Origin: Hondaea fermentalgiana
Taxonomy: Eukaryota; Sar; Bigyra; Thraustochytrida; Thraustochytriidae
DNA length: 64,000 nt
NCBI GenBank assembly: GCA_014084085.1
Contig: NPFB01000038.1
Span: 261,090-325,089 of the forward strand
Reading direction: 5' to 3'
Of the stretch, positions 1-10,205 are shown one piece after another. The notes beneath the pieces were generated by a model. That model was not told the DNA's origin. It saw only the letters and a list, made by a program, of their open reading frames with translations, and did no database searches. Every line of letters begins with the position of its first letter. Within the stretch, counting starts at the first letter, position 1. The translations under genes and the position numbers were made by a program.

Positions 1-266
1 GGAGGCAGAAAGGCCTCCTTCTTCTGAAGCTTCTGGATCGCACAGTACAGTCCGACGAGCGTGAGGATCCATACGACGACGACCACGGCGATGATCGCAA
101 TGTAGATGGTTGAGAGAGTGGAATCAAGTTCAGTATATACCCTATTGCCATCTCCATCTATGCAAACAACATCCCCCACCGGAAGATAGCATGTCTCAGC
201 TGTGCTTGGGCATACGTTACAGCAAGACGAGCTCGCGGGGTAAACGCCATAGTAGTAGCAGCTCAT
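1..266 (-). CDS. Cys-rich two-TM membrane protein, paralogue 1 (partial, runs off window)
   Basis: Reading the minus strand from the ATG at 264-266 gives an open frame to the window edge (88 codons seen). It starts MSCYYYGVYPASSSCC, then carries a C-x2-C and further cysteines, a hydrophobic segment near residues 52-75 and the start of a loop reading LQKKEAFLP. The same order is found in the proteins at 2104-2529, 6575-7081 and 7642-8109, which shows this is a real gene although only part of it is present. Family and function are not recognised. The likely layout is a short Cys-rich N-terminal domain followed by a membrane hairpin; the second TM lies outside the window. No signal peptide precedes the cysteine domain. 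Confidence 0.8.
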   Translation of the reverse strand, partial: MSCYYYGVYPASSSCCNVCPSTAETCYLPVGDVVCIDGDGNRVYTELDSTLSTIYIAIIAVVVVVWILTLVGLYCAIQKLQKKEAFLP

Positions 267-1264
267 TTCTTCTGGACGCGCGCGTACTGACTGACGGATA
301 TTCTCTTTCTTGACTCGTTCTTTTTCTACTCAAAGGTATACACTATCTGCTCAACGTGCCGAGGCCGTTTCAGGTTTGCTGCGAGTCGAGGAGAGGCGGG
401 GCGGGAGAGGGGTGTGTGCGTGTGTGTGCCAGGCACCTACTCGGGTTTCGGGATGAAGATGCATAAAAAGTGGACGCACGACGCCTTTCGCACCATCCCC
501 CGCATCTCGTTTGTCGTCCTTGTCTGGAATTCGCGATGAGCAAGCTCGCGCTGTCCAAAGCAGCCATTCGAGGCTGATCGCAAGCGCCAACCAAACGCCC
601 AGGCATTACCAGGACAAACTCGCCTTCTTTGCGGGGCTTCCAAGGGTCCGGTCCTGCTTCGTCCCGGGCTCCTTTTGGAAACTTGACGGGTGGTCGGGGC
701 GACAAGATCCAGGACGCTGGACATTCGTGGACATCCATTCCCGGGAGATCGCCCCACCCAGCTGCAGATGCAGCCGACGCGACTTCTGTTGCTGGTGGCG
801 ATCTTCGTGATGCACTGCTCCCTTTGTTCCTGCTCCTGCTCCTGCTCCTCCTCCTGGTGCTGCTTCTCGAGCAGGGCCTCCACCTGCCCTGTCCTAAAAA
901 TGTCACATCAGAATTGACATCTGCGCAGGCGCGGGGCATGCCTTGGCCACGCCAGCGCTCGCGGACACACCGCAACCGAAGGACAAACGCGTAGCCGCAG
1001 CCTACCACCGCTCGTCACCGTGCCGGCCTTGAGAGAAAGTAAAGCCAACGCAAGCCCGATCGCCAGCAGGCCCAGTTGGCCAAGAAGCTCACGCTCACTT
1101 CTTGCGCGCACGCCCCCCCCCCTTTATGAGCGCGTGCCGCTTGGGCCGGCCCCTCGTGCTAACGTAAGGCTCTGGGCCGGACGACCACGGCCGCGTGCCG
1201 CGCGCAGAAAGACGCCGGCATGCAGCCGCGGCGGCGATCGATTTGAGAAGTTGCCGGGCTCGAT

Positions 1265-1290
1265 GGCTGGCTGGCTGGCTGGCTGGCTGG
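1265..1290. repeat. (GGCT)n microsatellite
   Basis: About six uninterrupted GGCT units. The same motif recurs at 20137-20176. Confidence 0.9.
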
Positions 1291-1412
1291 GCGGCCAGAG
1301 CTTACTTACAGTCAGTCATCCATCACGGGACGATGTCAGGTACAGCCCAGTATACCGTCCAGCGAGAGCCCTTTCGCACACCCTCGATGAAATGAACGAA
1401 AGTGAGCGCACT

Positions 1413-1454
1413 GCGATGCGATGCGATGCGATGCGATGCGATGCGATGCGATGC
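1413..1454. repeat. (GCGAT)n pentanucleotide tandem repeat
   Basis: About eight near-perfect GCGAT units in the intergenic region between paralogues 1 and 2. Confidence 0.9.
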
Positions 1455-2103
1455 GCGGTGCGGCGCCGTTGCCGTTTGAGCTAGCCAGCACGCTCGCTCG
1501 CTTGCAGTGCTTGCGGTCGTGCGAGCGGGCCCACGGCCGAGATTGGTAACGTTAGCTGAGCTGGACGAGTGCAGTGCCATTCCATTGGCCAGGAAGCTGC
1601 TGTGGAGCGACTGTAAAAACGTTCCGCAGAAATCCAGCGCGGATGGCCTGGGCGAGGGGGCGAGCGAGCGAGGGACAGGCGACGCTTGGGTCGCCGAGAC
1701 CTCGTTAGGCTTCGGCAGCCAGCAGCTGGCCGATGGTCTTGAACCTTGGCAGACAATGAGATGAGGGCAAGAAAGCTTGGCGCAGCGCGCCAGCCTCAAC
1801 AGACTGATGATAAGAAGCTCAAAGGGCCGGAAAGCTAGTGATGGGCGTCACCTCCACGTAGTCCTGTGGCGGCCCTTCTCCACGTGCGTGCTCAAGCTAT
1901 TGTCAGCTATAGCAGACATGGGGAAAGCAACGTGACTCTTCGCGCTGTGATTCAGCTACTTTTAGGTACACGCTACGCTCAAACATATGTATGCGAGAGA
2001 CAACATAGTGAACATCATGACTGCTTTAGGTTGTCTATATGACTTCTTCGTTTTCTCCTCCTTCTTTTTTGCTGCAGTTGACGGAGGCATCGCTTGCTCT
2101 GAC

Positions 2104-2529
2104 TTAGACCTTGTTTGCAGTCATCATCTGCTGCATAGCATTTCGATTTATCGCAGAATTGATTTGATTGTTGACGATGACGTACATCAGAAGAAGACCA
2201 ATGAGACCAAGACAAAGAGTCATGAGCACCATAAGCACAATCATGCCGCAGGTGAGCGAGCGCTGCTCAAGAGGTAGGTGAGCTTCCTTTTGCTGGAGGG
2301 TCCGAATTGCATACCAGAGGCCGAGAAAGGTTACGACCCAAAGCACAACAATGAAGACGAGAATGCCAATCATCACGCCAGAGAGAGCAGAAGAGACATC
2401 GGAGCTCACAACAAAGCCATCTTCGTCATAGCAGACAACTGAACCATAGTAGTTCTGGCAAATTTCCGCAGCGCTTGGGCATGACGAGCAGCAAGTGCTG
2501 CTTGCAGAGTAGGCACCGTAGCAGCTCAT
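2104..2529 (-). CDS. Cys-rich two-TM membrane protein, paralogue 2
   Basis: 141 residues. The frame is open to an earlier non-ATG codon at 2541, but the ATG at 2529 (MSCYGAYSASSTCC) lines up with the start of paralogue 1, so I chose it. Order: an N-terminal Cys-rich domain (residues 1-45, with CC-x2-C and two further Cys), TM1 (about 50-75), a short loop LQQKEAHLPLEQR, TM2 (about 93-118) and a tail with NNQINSAINRNAMQQ. The loop and tail are nearly identical to those of the protein at 7642-8109, so these two are the closest pair. I do not recognise the family. It resembles a tetraspan-half or membrane-hairpin protein, probably in a surface or endomembrane. Function is unknown. Confidence 0.82.
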   Translation of the reverse strand: MSCYGAYSASSTCCSSCPSAAEICQNYYGSVVCYDEDGFVVSSDVSSALSGVMIGILVFIVVLWVVTFLGLWYAIRTLQQKEAHLPLEQRSLTCGMIVLMVLMTLCLGLIGLLLMYVIVNNQINSAINRNAMQQMMTANKV

Positions 2530-5500
2530 TTTCAGGAGCAATTATTCGTTTGTGGTCCTTCTTCTCTTTTTCGATGCTTCGTCGATGTGCTTCTTTGTTT
2601 GTTTGGTGAGCTGCAGCAGTTGGGGTTTTGCTGCGATCTGAACCTGGCCGACTGTCTCGCCTTGCTTACAGGGGAAAGTACCTTTTGCAACTCGTGCTCC
2701 GAGTCGGTCGCTGCGAGTATCTCGAACTGGCAAGGTTTTAGCTTTGCTTCATTCTGCGTGCCAAGAGGGCGATTGGCTAACTGTGAGTGCAAGTCTTAAT
2801 GCTAGACTCGACTCTTTGAGGCAACATGAGGCTGCATGCCGAATGCCACAGCCAATCAATCAGTCAGGCGGGTTGTCATGTTTGAACAACTGACAGTTGC
2901 GCTTGCACTGAGCGTTTCTGACGATCATCACAAACAGGACTTCCGCAGCGAGTACTCCGACAGCGCACGCCTGAAGTCACGCAACATCTCGGATCGGGTA
3001 CGAGCCAGCGGCGCTGGTCAGAGGCCCCGTTCATCTTCGAGAAGACGTCGCTTGAGGCAAAGTTCCAACTTCAAGTTGGGTCCCGGTACCCTTTTTACTG
3101 TCAAAACATGCGCAAAGAGCACGTGCAAGAGCACGCGCAAGAGGCACGCGTTGCACAGCACGCAGTTGCACACGGACAAGAACAGCACAACGCCACCTCT
3201 CTGCGAGAAACTGCAGCTGGAAATCGCGCCATCGAAACGCTGACGATGCTACACCGCCGGGCGTGCTGGAGCAAGAGCCAGGAGCTGGAGTCTCGGAGGG
3301 CACACACTCGTAGTTGTCGTTTAGGGCGATGAGGTTCGGCACCAGGCTACCACGGCCGCAGGCAAATGCAACCCGCAGAGGTATCGATTCACCCAATGAC
3401 GACTTGAGACGATTGATCGTGCTGGAGCAAGAGCTCGATAGCCGAAGCCTCGGAGGAGACTACACATTTAGTACCAAAGCGTAGCGCACAGTCCAAAACG
3501 CGGACGTTTAGGGCGTCGAGAAAGCAGTACGCAGCGTACGAAAGAGTTCCCCAAAGTCTACAAACCGCCCTGAGCACGTGCAACCAACCACTATTACTTT
3601 CCGGCTGTACGCAACGAGACAAAAACGTTCCGCAAAGTCCAGCACCATCGAGAGAAACTCGCCCCGAGTGCAAGGTCGAGCGAGGGATTTCAAAAGAATG
3701 TTGACGACGCGAAGTACGCTCAGGCGAGAGAAGCGCCGGAGGTCTGATCCTCTTGCGTTTGCGTGGCGCGCACGGAGCAATAGGATCACCTTGGATGGCT
3801 CCCTGTCAGGCTGGCAGACTGACATATCCTTGCAAAGATCTGTATTTACAGGCGGATAAGCAAGAAGAGCCGAGCTTGGTTGCTTTGTCTTTCTTTTTGA
3901 GGAAAGAGGTGCGGTGCACAATTGCGTGGGGAAAGAGGTGTTGCGGAGAACGTCTGCGAAATTTTGCCGAGCGTTTGGTAAATCTTCACTCAAAATGATC
4001 AACAGCTTTCCTTTCTTTTACCCTAGCATCGTCGCGACCTAAGGTTGTCTTTTTCCGGAATGATAATGAGTATGGTCGCAGGTACAAGCACATTTTCTTT
4101 TCAAAGAAGCGATTCATTTGCCTGAAAGTTCGTGTATCTTTGATTTATAAATGGAGATGAACTTACACGCAAAAGTGGAAACACAGCAAGAACGCAACAC
4201 TGTATACCGGCTGCGACCACTGCCCTTTTCACACGTGACCTGATCCATTTGTGCGGACTTTCTTGAGAAAGGGAGCTCAGACTTAGATGAAACAGGCGAT
4301 TGCACTGCAGGGACGCAATCGACCTTTACACGTCAGTATTGAAGAAAACTTCTTGCGACGAGAGCTATCGCAAACGGACGACGATACAGATTTGCAAGTC
4401 TTTCCTTGATTGGAGAACTCGGTAATCGGCGATGGCTTCCTCTTCATTTTGAAGCTGATTGAATGGAACGACGACACACGTATGGGGAAATATCGTGACA
4501 GGGCGACGCATTGGTCTCTGCGTGCCTGATTGCGAAAGCAAGAAGTTTTCTCGATGGGATGGGTGGCGTCGTGGGGCTACACAAATGTCCAGCATGCGAC
4601 GTGAATCAACTATTTCTAGCTGCATACCACAACTACGTCGGTATACTTTTTACAAACAGTCCAGGAATCAGTGGAGCGATAAAAACCATAGTGGGGTAGC
4701 ATCACAAACGCTCAGTGTCTTTAAAGGGTGCTTGCGCAATCACGAACCAAAAAGCCTTGCGCAACAATTCCTGGTAAACCAAAAAGGACCGATCACGTTT
4801 TGAAAAGAGCAAGTTGACGTAGATAATCTTCCGCCTCAAATCAGCATGCTTATGTCTGGAGCGCTCGCTTGACAAGGTACATTATATCAATTAACATTCA
4901 TCATTTCTGTTCCTTTCAAGAATCTGAGAGACATCGGTGGCCCTTGCCTCGCGCCACTTTTGATAACACATCTAGTTTCATCAGTTTATTTGGTCAAATC
5001 GCCTAGCGTTCTTGTTGGTCGCTTTGTAACTAAATTCGCTCTCCTCTCCACGCGACCCTCGCGAAGAAAGAGAAAAGGCGAGTCGATGATGATGAGCTGC
5101 TCTTTTGGGCGTTCAGCTAGCAACAACAACGAGTTTGTACGCCGTTCGCTAGTGTTTTGGGGGGCAATCACTTGAGCTCGAATCGCGCAGCTATGTTCTC
5201 TCAAGCATACTCGTAATCCCGTACGCATTGAATGCGTTCCTTCCAAGTTGAAACTTTACTTTGGTTGGTCGCTTGCCACCTGCGCTCTCTCAAAGAAAAT
5301 TGTGCGTCAACCTTCGGTTCGGTCATTGTCTTACGTTGAAAAGACAGGCCTTTTTGACCACGTTTCCAAAGTCTTGCTTGGCATGTCAAGGGCGAGAGAC
5401 GCTCACAGCATAAATTGGGTCTAGTGCAGCCCCGAAATTGTTGGCGATGAGAAAGGCTGGCTGGCTTCCCAGCTTTCAGAGTCTGGGCCGCCTTCAAGTT

Positions 5501-6574
5501 CACCTCGGCCCTCTTCGTCGCGACTCTCGCCGTAAGCTCAAGCCCACTTCCACGCTCGCCATCGCCTTGAAAGGCGCCTGCGGCGCGCGGTCACGACCCA
5601 CCGCGGCTTGGGCGTGCACAACAAAAGTGCTGCGTAGTCCCGGAATAGGGTGTCCACAAGCTTGGAACTTTATGCTACCTTCGACTGCAACTTTTCAAAG
5701 ACTAGCGCCCCCGGCTCCGATAGCCAACTGGCCATGGTGGGTGCTCTCTCTGGGTCAACATGCAGCATTCTGACATGCTTAGCTCGCAAGCGCGCGCCCA
5801 TTGATGGCACTGCGCTGCACAGCACCGCATGGCACGGCACGCGCGGGGTCGCTGTCCCGTTGTCCACGGGGGAAGAGCTTGCGTAACCCAGCTACACGTG
5901 ACGAAGCAGCATCTATAGTAACAGTAAGTAAAACGTGTCGGTCAGGAGTGATTGACCGACGCTAATGATCCAGCCACGGCGGCACGCGCGGGCCACGAAA
6001 TCGTGCACACAGCTGCGGATCGCAAGACGTTCCGCAAAACGAAACTTGCGTAGCCCAGACGCTGGCACCATCTGCATTAGCGGTGCACTCCGCCTTGGTG
6101 GCTTTGTCATACCGGGACGGCCGAGCGAGGGATTCGAGGCGCCGGTGCCGCTGCCGCAAGCAAGCTCCGTCGCGCTGCAGATCTCTGCTCTAGGAAGGAG
6201 GTTGGCGCCTCCGAGGCCAGTGCGTTGAGGAGGAAGGGATGAATCAGTGCTCCTCGGATGGCGCATAAGCCTCGAGAAAGCATCGCAAGAGACTCGATAA
6301 CAGGAGTATAGTAGTAACTTGAACTTGTGCAGCCTGCACACCCCGCTGCCGCCGCGCTGGAAAACGTGCAAAGTTTGGCACGCGCGTCACGTGCACCGCC
6401 TGCAGTTGCAAAGGCAACTATACTGCGCCTTGTAAGAGAGACACGGCAAAGAAGGAAGGAGGGAAAAGGCACTGCCGGCCGGGCTCCCTCGCTCAGAGCA
6501 GGCAATAATCGTCAGGCAAATCCAGAACAGAAGTGCCATCCACGTCATAGACTGCAAATACTTCTGCAAGCAGT
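2530..6574. other. Long intergenic region, no supported gene
   Basis: This is 4 kb between divergent paralogues 2 and 3, unusually long for this gene-dense window. Short ORFs are present but none has a convincing start plus domain. Points of note are a diverged duplication around 3259-3450 with a Cys/Ser-rich frame next to a hydrophobic frame on the minus strand, a hydrophobic signal-like frame near 5450-5530 followed by a 78-codon plus-strand frame to 5886, and copies of a short block at 3621 and 6022. These could be decayed or spliced genes. Promoters for both flanking genes must lie here. Confidence 0.45.
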
Positions 6575-7081
6575 ATGTCCCTCAGCGCTTGCGATGTAGG
6601 ACATTATGCCTCAAGCAGCGCCTGCTGCTCAGATACTTGTGATAACTGGACCTCATGCTATGTAGAATTATACAATGGAATGTACAATGCCGTTACCTGT
6701 AGCAATGATGAAGTTACCTCTGACAATGACAATGACAACAACCCTGGCATTTACACGCCCGACGTTAGCTCCATGCTCTCCATCTCTTTGGGAGTTTGGA
6801 TTGCCATCGTCGTTGTCATCGTTCTGCTCTGGGCGTGTACGTTTGCCGTCTGCTACTATTGCATTCAAATCCTTGAAAAGAAGGAAGCCGGTCTTCCCGT
6901 GAACCAACGAACGATGAACACCACCGCGAAGGCCGTCATGTTTTCTGCCACCCTTTGCATGGGCTGCATGGGCCTAGCTGGCGCGTTTTTTCTGTACAAC
7001 CACCAAATCGAGCAAGCATGGCAGCGGAATGCCATGCAAAATGCGGTCGTCGCGGTCACCCCTGTGGATGAAAAGGTCTAA
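6575..7081 (+). CDS. Cys-rich two-TM membrane protein, paralogue 3
   Basis: 168 residues from a clear ATG. The N-terminal domain is longer than in its paralogues (about 75 residues) and includes a CC-x3-C core, two later Cys and an acidic Asp/Asn run (SDNDNDNN). TM1 is at about 75-100, the loop reads LEKKEAGLPVNQR, TM2 is at about 118-140, and the tail has NHQIEQAWQRNAMQ. The conserved loop (K-E-A-x-L-P-x-x-Q-R) and tail (Q-I-x-x-A-x-x-R-N-x-M-Q) identify the family. It is the most diverged of the four. Function is unrecognised. It lies head to head with paralogue 2 and 560 bp upstream of paralogue 4, consistent with local tandem duplication. Confidence 0.85.
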   Translation: MSLSACDVGHYASSSACCSDTCDNWTSCYVELYNGMYNAVTCSNDEVTSDNDNDNNPGIYTPDVSSMLSISLGVWIAIVVVIVLLWACTFAVCYYCIQILEKKEAGLPVNQRTMNTTAKAVMFSATLCMGCMGLAGAFFLYNHQIEQAWQRNAMQNAVVAVTPVDEKV

Positions 7082-7641
7082 TGCAAATGGGCTCACTACT
7101 GCCCGGAAAAAGCAGATTTTGAAAGGCATCTAACCCTGAAAGGCATAAAGTATCGTTGCGTTTCTAAAAAAAAAAAAATGGCTGCTTTGCTTGCTCGATC
7201 GTTTGCCTCTGATTTCAGTCACAGTTGACGATCCTACTGTATGCCTGCAGTTGTTCCATTGAGAACAAACTGATTCGTTTGGTCTCTGGTGCTCAGCTGT
7301 GACCCGTGAGGGATATGGGGGCGGGGGGGGGGAGGGGGGTGGCAGTTGACAGTTGTCCGCCGGAGTCGCCGGGACTGACAATGAGAACGGTTCACTCTTA
7401 TGAAAGAGTTTAAAAAACCCTTGTCAACCGGGACAACCAGTTTTTAACCCCCAGGGGACTCCGACCATCCTCTTGGGAGGAACTGCAGATCCGTCTGGAC
7501 GTGATGAATAGATACTTGATTCAGATTACATATGTACGTGAATGAGGAGGGAGTGTACAGATCTGGCCGGCCGATCCCGGTGCGGATCCTGCAGTCAAAA
7601 CCAAAACTACTGCTCGGTGACAGACAAGCTTCCTAACCAAT
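7082..7641. other. Intergenic region between paralogues 3 and 4
   Basis: 560 bp. It holds an A12 tract near 7167-7178 and a G-rich run near 7317-7340. I see no gene and no clear repeat. Confidence 0.5.
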
Positions 7642-8109
7642 ATGAACTGTTCTGCTGGTACTTATGACGCAACGAACGATTGCTGCGGATATTATTGTGC
7701 GGCATTCTCTTATGAATCTTGCATCGTATACTCAGACGGAGGCCTGAGTTGCACTGGGCCTGAGTACTACAATGATGATGAGCTTGATGATCTGCTTCAT
7801 GATCCGCTCACCACGATCACGAGAGGAGTTCTTATTGGTCTCATTATCATTGCACTTCTCTACGTCTTGAGCTTTCTTGCTCTCTGCTGCGTGGTTCGGA
7901 AGCTGCAGCAGAAAGAAGCGCATCTCCCCGTCGAACAACGGTCCGTCACATGTGGCATGATCGCATTGACGGTTTTAGCAACACTTTGCTCTGGAGGTAT
8001 GGGACTGGTCTTCATGTATCTGGTGCTCGATTATCAGATTAACTCTGCGATCCAACGCAATATCATGCAGCAAGCCATGAACAAAAACACTGAAGTGTCG
8101 ACCGTCTAG
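7642..8109 (+). CDS. Cys-rich two-TM membrane protein, paralogue 4
   Basis: 155 residues from the ATG at 7642. The N-terminal domain (about 1-65) has CC-x3-C and two further Cys and ends in an acidic stretch (DDELDDLL). TM1 is at about 70-95, the loop reads LQQKEAHLPVEQR, TM2 is at about 110-132, and the tail has DYQINSAIQRNIMQQ. It matches paralogue 2 closely from the loop onward, including a shared S-x-T-C-G-M-I at the entry to TM2. Family and role are unknown. The absence of an N-terminal signal sequence means that, if the Cys domain is extracellular, TM1 must act as a reverse signal anchor. Confidence 0.85.
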   Translation: MNCSAGTYDATNDCCGYYCAAFSYESCIVYSDGGLSCTGPEYYNDDELDDLLHDPLTTITRGVLIGLIIIALLYVLSFLALCCVVRKLQQKEAHLPVEQRSVTCGMIALTVLATLCSGGMGLVFMYLVLDYQINSAIQRNIMQQAMNKNTEVSTV

Positions 8110-8852
8110 ATCTAGGCTTCGTTGGGCCTTGACCAAGCCTCAAGCCTACACCCAGGCTCAAGCTGGTGAATAAGTTTGTCTGCCTAACGCGTTGGCTGTT
8201 CTCAACGACATCATGATCTTTAGGAAATAGAAAAAACCCAATTGAAAATATTCTCTATAAGTCACCCCTACTGCCTGCGATCGCCAGCGACTACGAGAGA
8301 TCAAAATTTAGTTTTCCTTTTGCACATTGGAATCAATTTTTCCTATAAGACCTGGCCCGCCCAGCCGTCTTCGAGGCTCGTGCCTCTTACAAGACCTCGG
8401 CGAGAACCTCTATTGCGTTTCGGAAGTCAGACACATGAGAACCCTACCAGTCTCAACTTACAGATTCCATTGCCATCCTCGGTACGAGTACCCTTTTTTT
8501 TTTTTTAAAGGGTACGCAGCAATGAATCGCCTTCGCCTTATCAAGCACAGCCTTAAAAAGGCCTCGCATGTTCTGCAGCGCGGTACTCTAGCCGCTCTGC
8601 ATCAGCAGCTGCAGCCGAAACCGGAGCAAGGAAAATTTATACACAAGCGTCTCCATTTTTTAATTTTAAAAACAACTTGAACGGCAGAGAGCGTGGGACT
8701 CTTTCTTTGGGACCAAAACGGACCAAAAATGAGTTCCCCTCCGGAGGTCTCCGCAGGTTCTCCTCGCGCGTGTTCTCCTCAACTCCGAGGAGGTACCCGC
8801 CAAGGCGGAGGATCGCCGCCTCGGAGGGCAGCAAGCAAAACCAAAACCAAGG
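8110..8852. other. Intergenic region upstream of the HIT gene
   Basis: 743 bp. It includes a T12 tract near 8496-8507. A 53-codon frame from the ATG at 8522 (starts MNRLRLIKHSLKKASHV) is basic and amphipathic and could be a spliced 5' exon of the next gene with a targeting peptide, but I see no strong splice evidence. Confidence 0.4.
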
Positions 8853-10205
8853 ATGGTCAGGCAGACTGGAGAGACCCCGCTTCTCGCGCGCGCCAGAGCG
8901 TGTGGATGCGCGAGCGGCGCTTCGTCCCCGCAAGAAGGACCGTGCGCATGCGTGCCCGGCGCAACAGGGCGAGGAGGCCAGAGGTCGGGCGACGAGGACG
9001 AGCTCGTGTACAAACTGGTTCAGGGAACAGAGCTGAGGCCGGAGTCGGTATTGGCGCAAAAGCCAGCTGCTACGTGCAAGTCTGGAAAGTACGCCACAGC
9101 GGCGCTGCTGCTGCAGAGTGCAGGGCAGCCTCATGAGGAGAAGGCCACGACTTGCAGAATGCAAAGTCATGAGAGACTTTGTGCGGAAGCTTTCAAAACG
9201 AATTCTTTCGCGACTGAACAGCAAGACGACGAACTGAGGGGCGAATGGCACGAAGACCTGCACTCTGCCAAGAATCGCACGCTCTCTGAGTCATGCACGA
9301 AGAATGGCTTGCTTTTCGCAAAAATTGCGCAGGGCGAGAAAATTTTGCCCCAGCACATTGGCCATCAAGGGTTCATGACCAAGGGCAAGCGCGTTCTTGG
9401 ATTCCGCGGCATCGCAGAGCACGATCTAGCAATCATTTGGCACATGCTCCTCATTCCGACTGGAGGGGTCGGGCAGGGCATGGAATTAGGTGACATACGT
9501 CTTCGCTGGGTTTTTGACCTCCGACAGCGCGATATCCCGCTGTTAAAGGCTATGCGCGAGCAGGGCAAAGAATTTGTGCGCGCTAACTACGATTATTTCG
9601 CCGAAAAGTGGGCCGGACAAGAGATACAGGGACATGACATTGAATACTGGTTGCAGCCGGAGAATCTCCAATTTGGTTTCCACACAGACCCAACCGTGGG
9701 TTACTTACATTGCCATCTTCTCGTTGGACCTGTCACGGAATTTGGCTATATACCAGCGTATCAGAATTCCTGGTTTCCTTTGGATGAAGTCTTGCGCATT
9801 CTCGAGGAAAGGAACCCGAACATCGTCGAATTGCGTGATGAATCAACCACACAAGCGCCATGTGAAGCTCGTCGTCCTAAAGGGGAACGAAAGGACGTGA
9901 AGCAGAGTCCAAAGCCCGTGGCAGCTGAGAGAGATTTTGTGGCAGCTGAGAGAGATTTTGCGGTGGGTGTTGTGGATTCTAGGGCAGAGTGCTTTCATAT
10001 ATCCATGTCACGCTTGGCTTCACTCTTGTCATGCGCTCCCCAGCACTGGAATGTAAATGCTCGATGTGCAGATTCTCGATATGCATGTAAACAGGCCTTC
10101 AAATTCAGCGGTCTGACGTTACGAGAGCACGATGAAAGCAGGTTTGATTCTTTCAGGGTAGAATTCGAGGAACCCGTCTTGCGCACCGCAGTATCTTTTT
10201 CTTAA
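8853..10205 (+). CDS. HIT-like (histidine triad) domain protein
   Basis: 450 residues from the ATG at 8853; an internal ATG at 9159 is an alternative start because residues 1-100 are low in recognisable structure. The HIT-like domain spans about 153-320. It begins with LFAKIAQGE, like the classic F-x-K-I-x-x-G-E opening, and runs through WHMLLIPTG (about 196-204) to GFHTDP and YLHCHLL (residues 284-290). HIT proteins are nucleotidyl hydrolases or transferases (Hint, aprataxin, DcpS) with a H-x-H-x-H motif. Here the first His is Tyr284, while His286 (nucleophile position) and His288 remain. The spacing of GFH-x-D-P before the motif is most like the aprataxin or HINT3 branches. After it comes an exact in-frame 21-bp duplication encoding VAAERDF twice (9918-9959). 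The C-terminal 130 residues are unrecognised. Substrate is unknown. Confidence 0.72.
   Translation: MVRQTGETPLLARARACGCASGASSPQEGPCACVPGATGRGGQRSGDEDELVYKLVQGTELRPESVLAQKPAATCKSGKYATAALLLQSAGQPHEEKATTCRMQSHERLCAEAFKTNSFATEQQDDELRGEWHEDLHSAKNRTLSESCTKNGLLFAKIAQGEKILPQHIGHQGFMTKGKRVLGFRGIAEHDLAIIWHMLLIPTGGVGQGMELGDIRLRWVFDLRQRDIPLLKAMREQGKEFVRANYDYFAEKWAGQEIQGHDIEYWLQPENLQFGFHTDPTVGYLHCHLLVGPVTEFGYIPAYQNSWFPLDEVLRILEERNPNIVELRDESTTQAPCEARRPKGERKDVKQSPKPVAAERDFVAAERDFAVGVVDSRAECFHISMSRLASLLSCAPQHWNVNARCADSRYACKQAFKFSGLTLREHDESRFDSFRVEFEEPVLRTAVSFS
9918..9959 (+). repeat. Exact 21-bp in-frame tandem duplication
   Basis: Units 9918-9938 and 9939-9959 are identical. They lie inside the HIT gene and encode VAAERDF twice. 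Confidence 0.9.

Larger units (their letters stand above)
267..2103. other. Intergenic region with short tandem repeats
   Basis: This is 1.8 kb between two minus-strand paralogues. It holds a GGCT tetranucleotide tract (1265-1290), a GCGAT pentanucleotide tract (1413-1454) and one copy of a short block also found at 3621 and 6022. A weak minus-strand coding candidate (about 400-1111) has one hydrophobic stretch followed by a Gln/Glu-rich frame, but it needs an unproven intron. Otherwise I see no supported gene. Confidence 0.5.
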
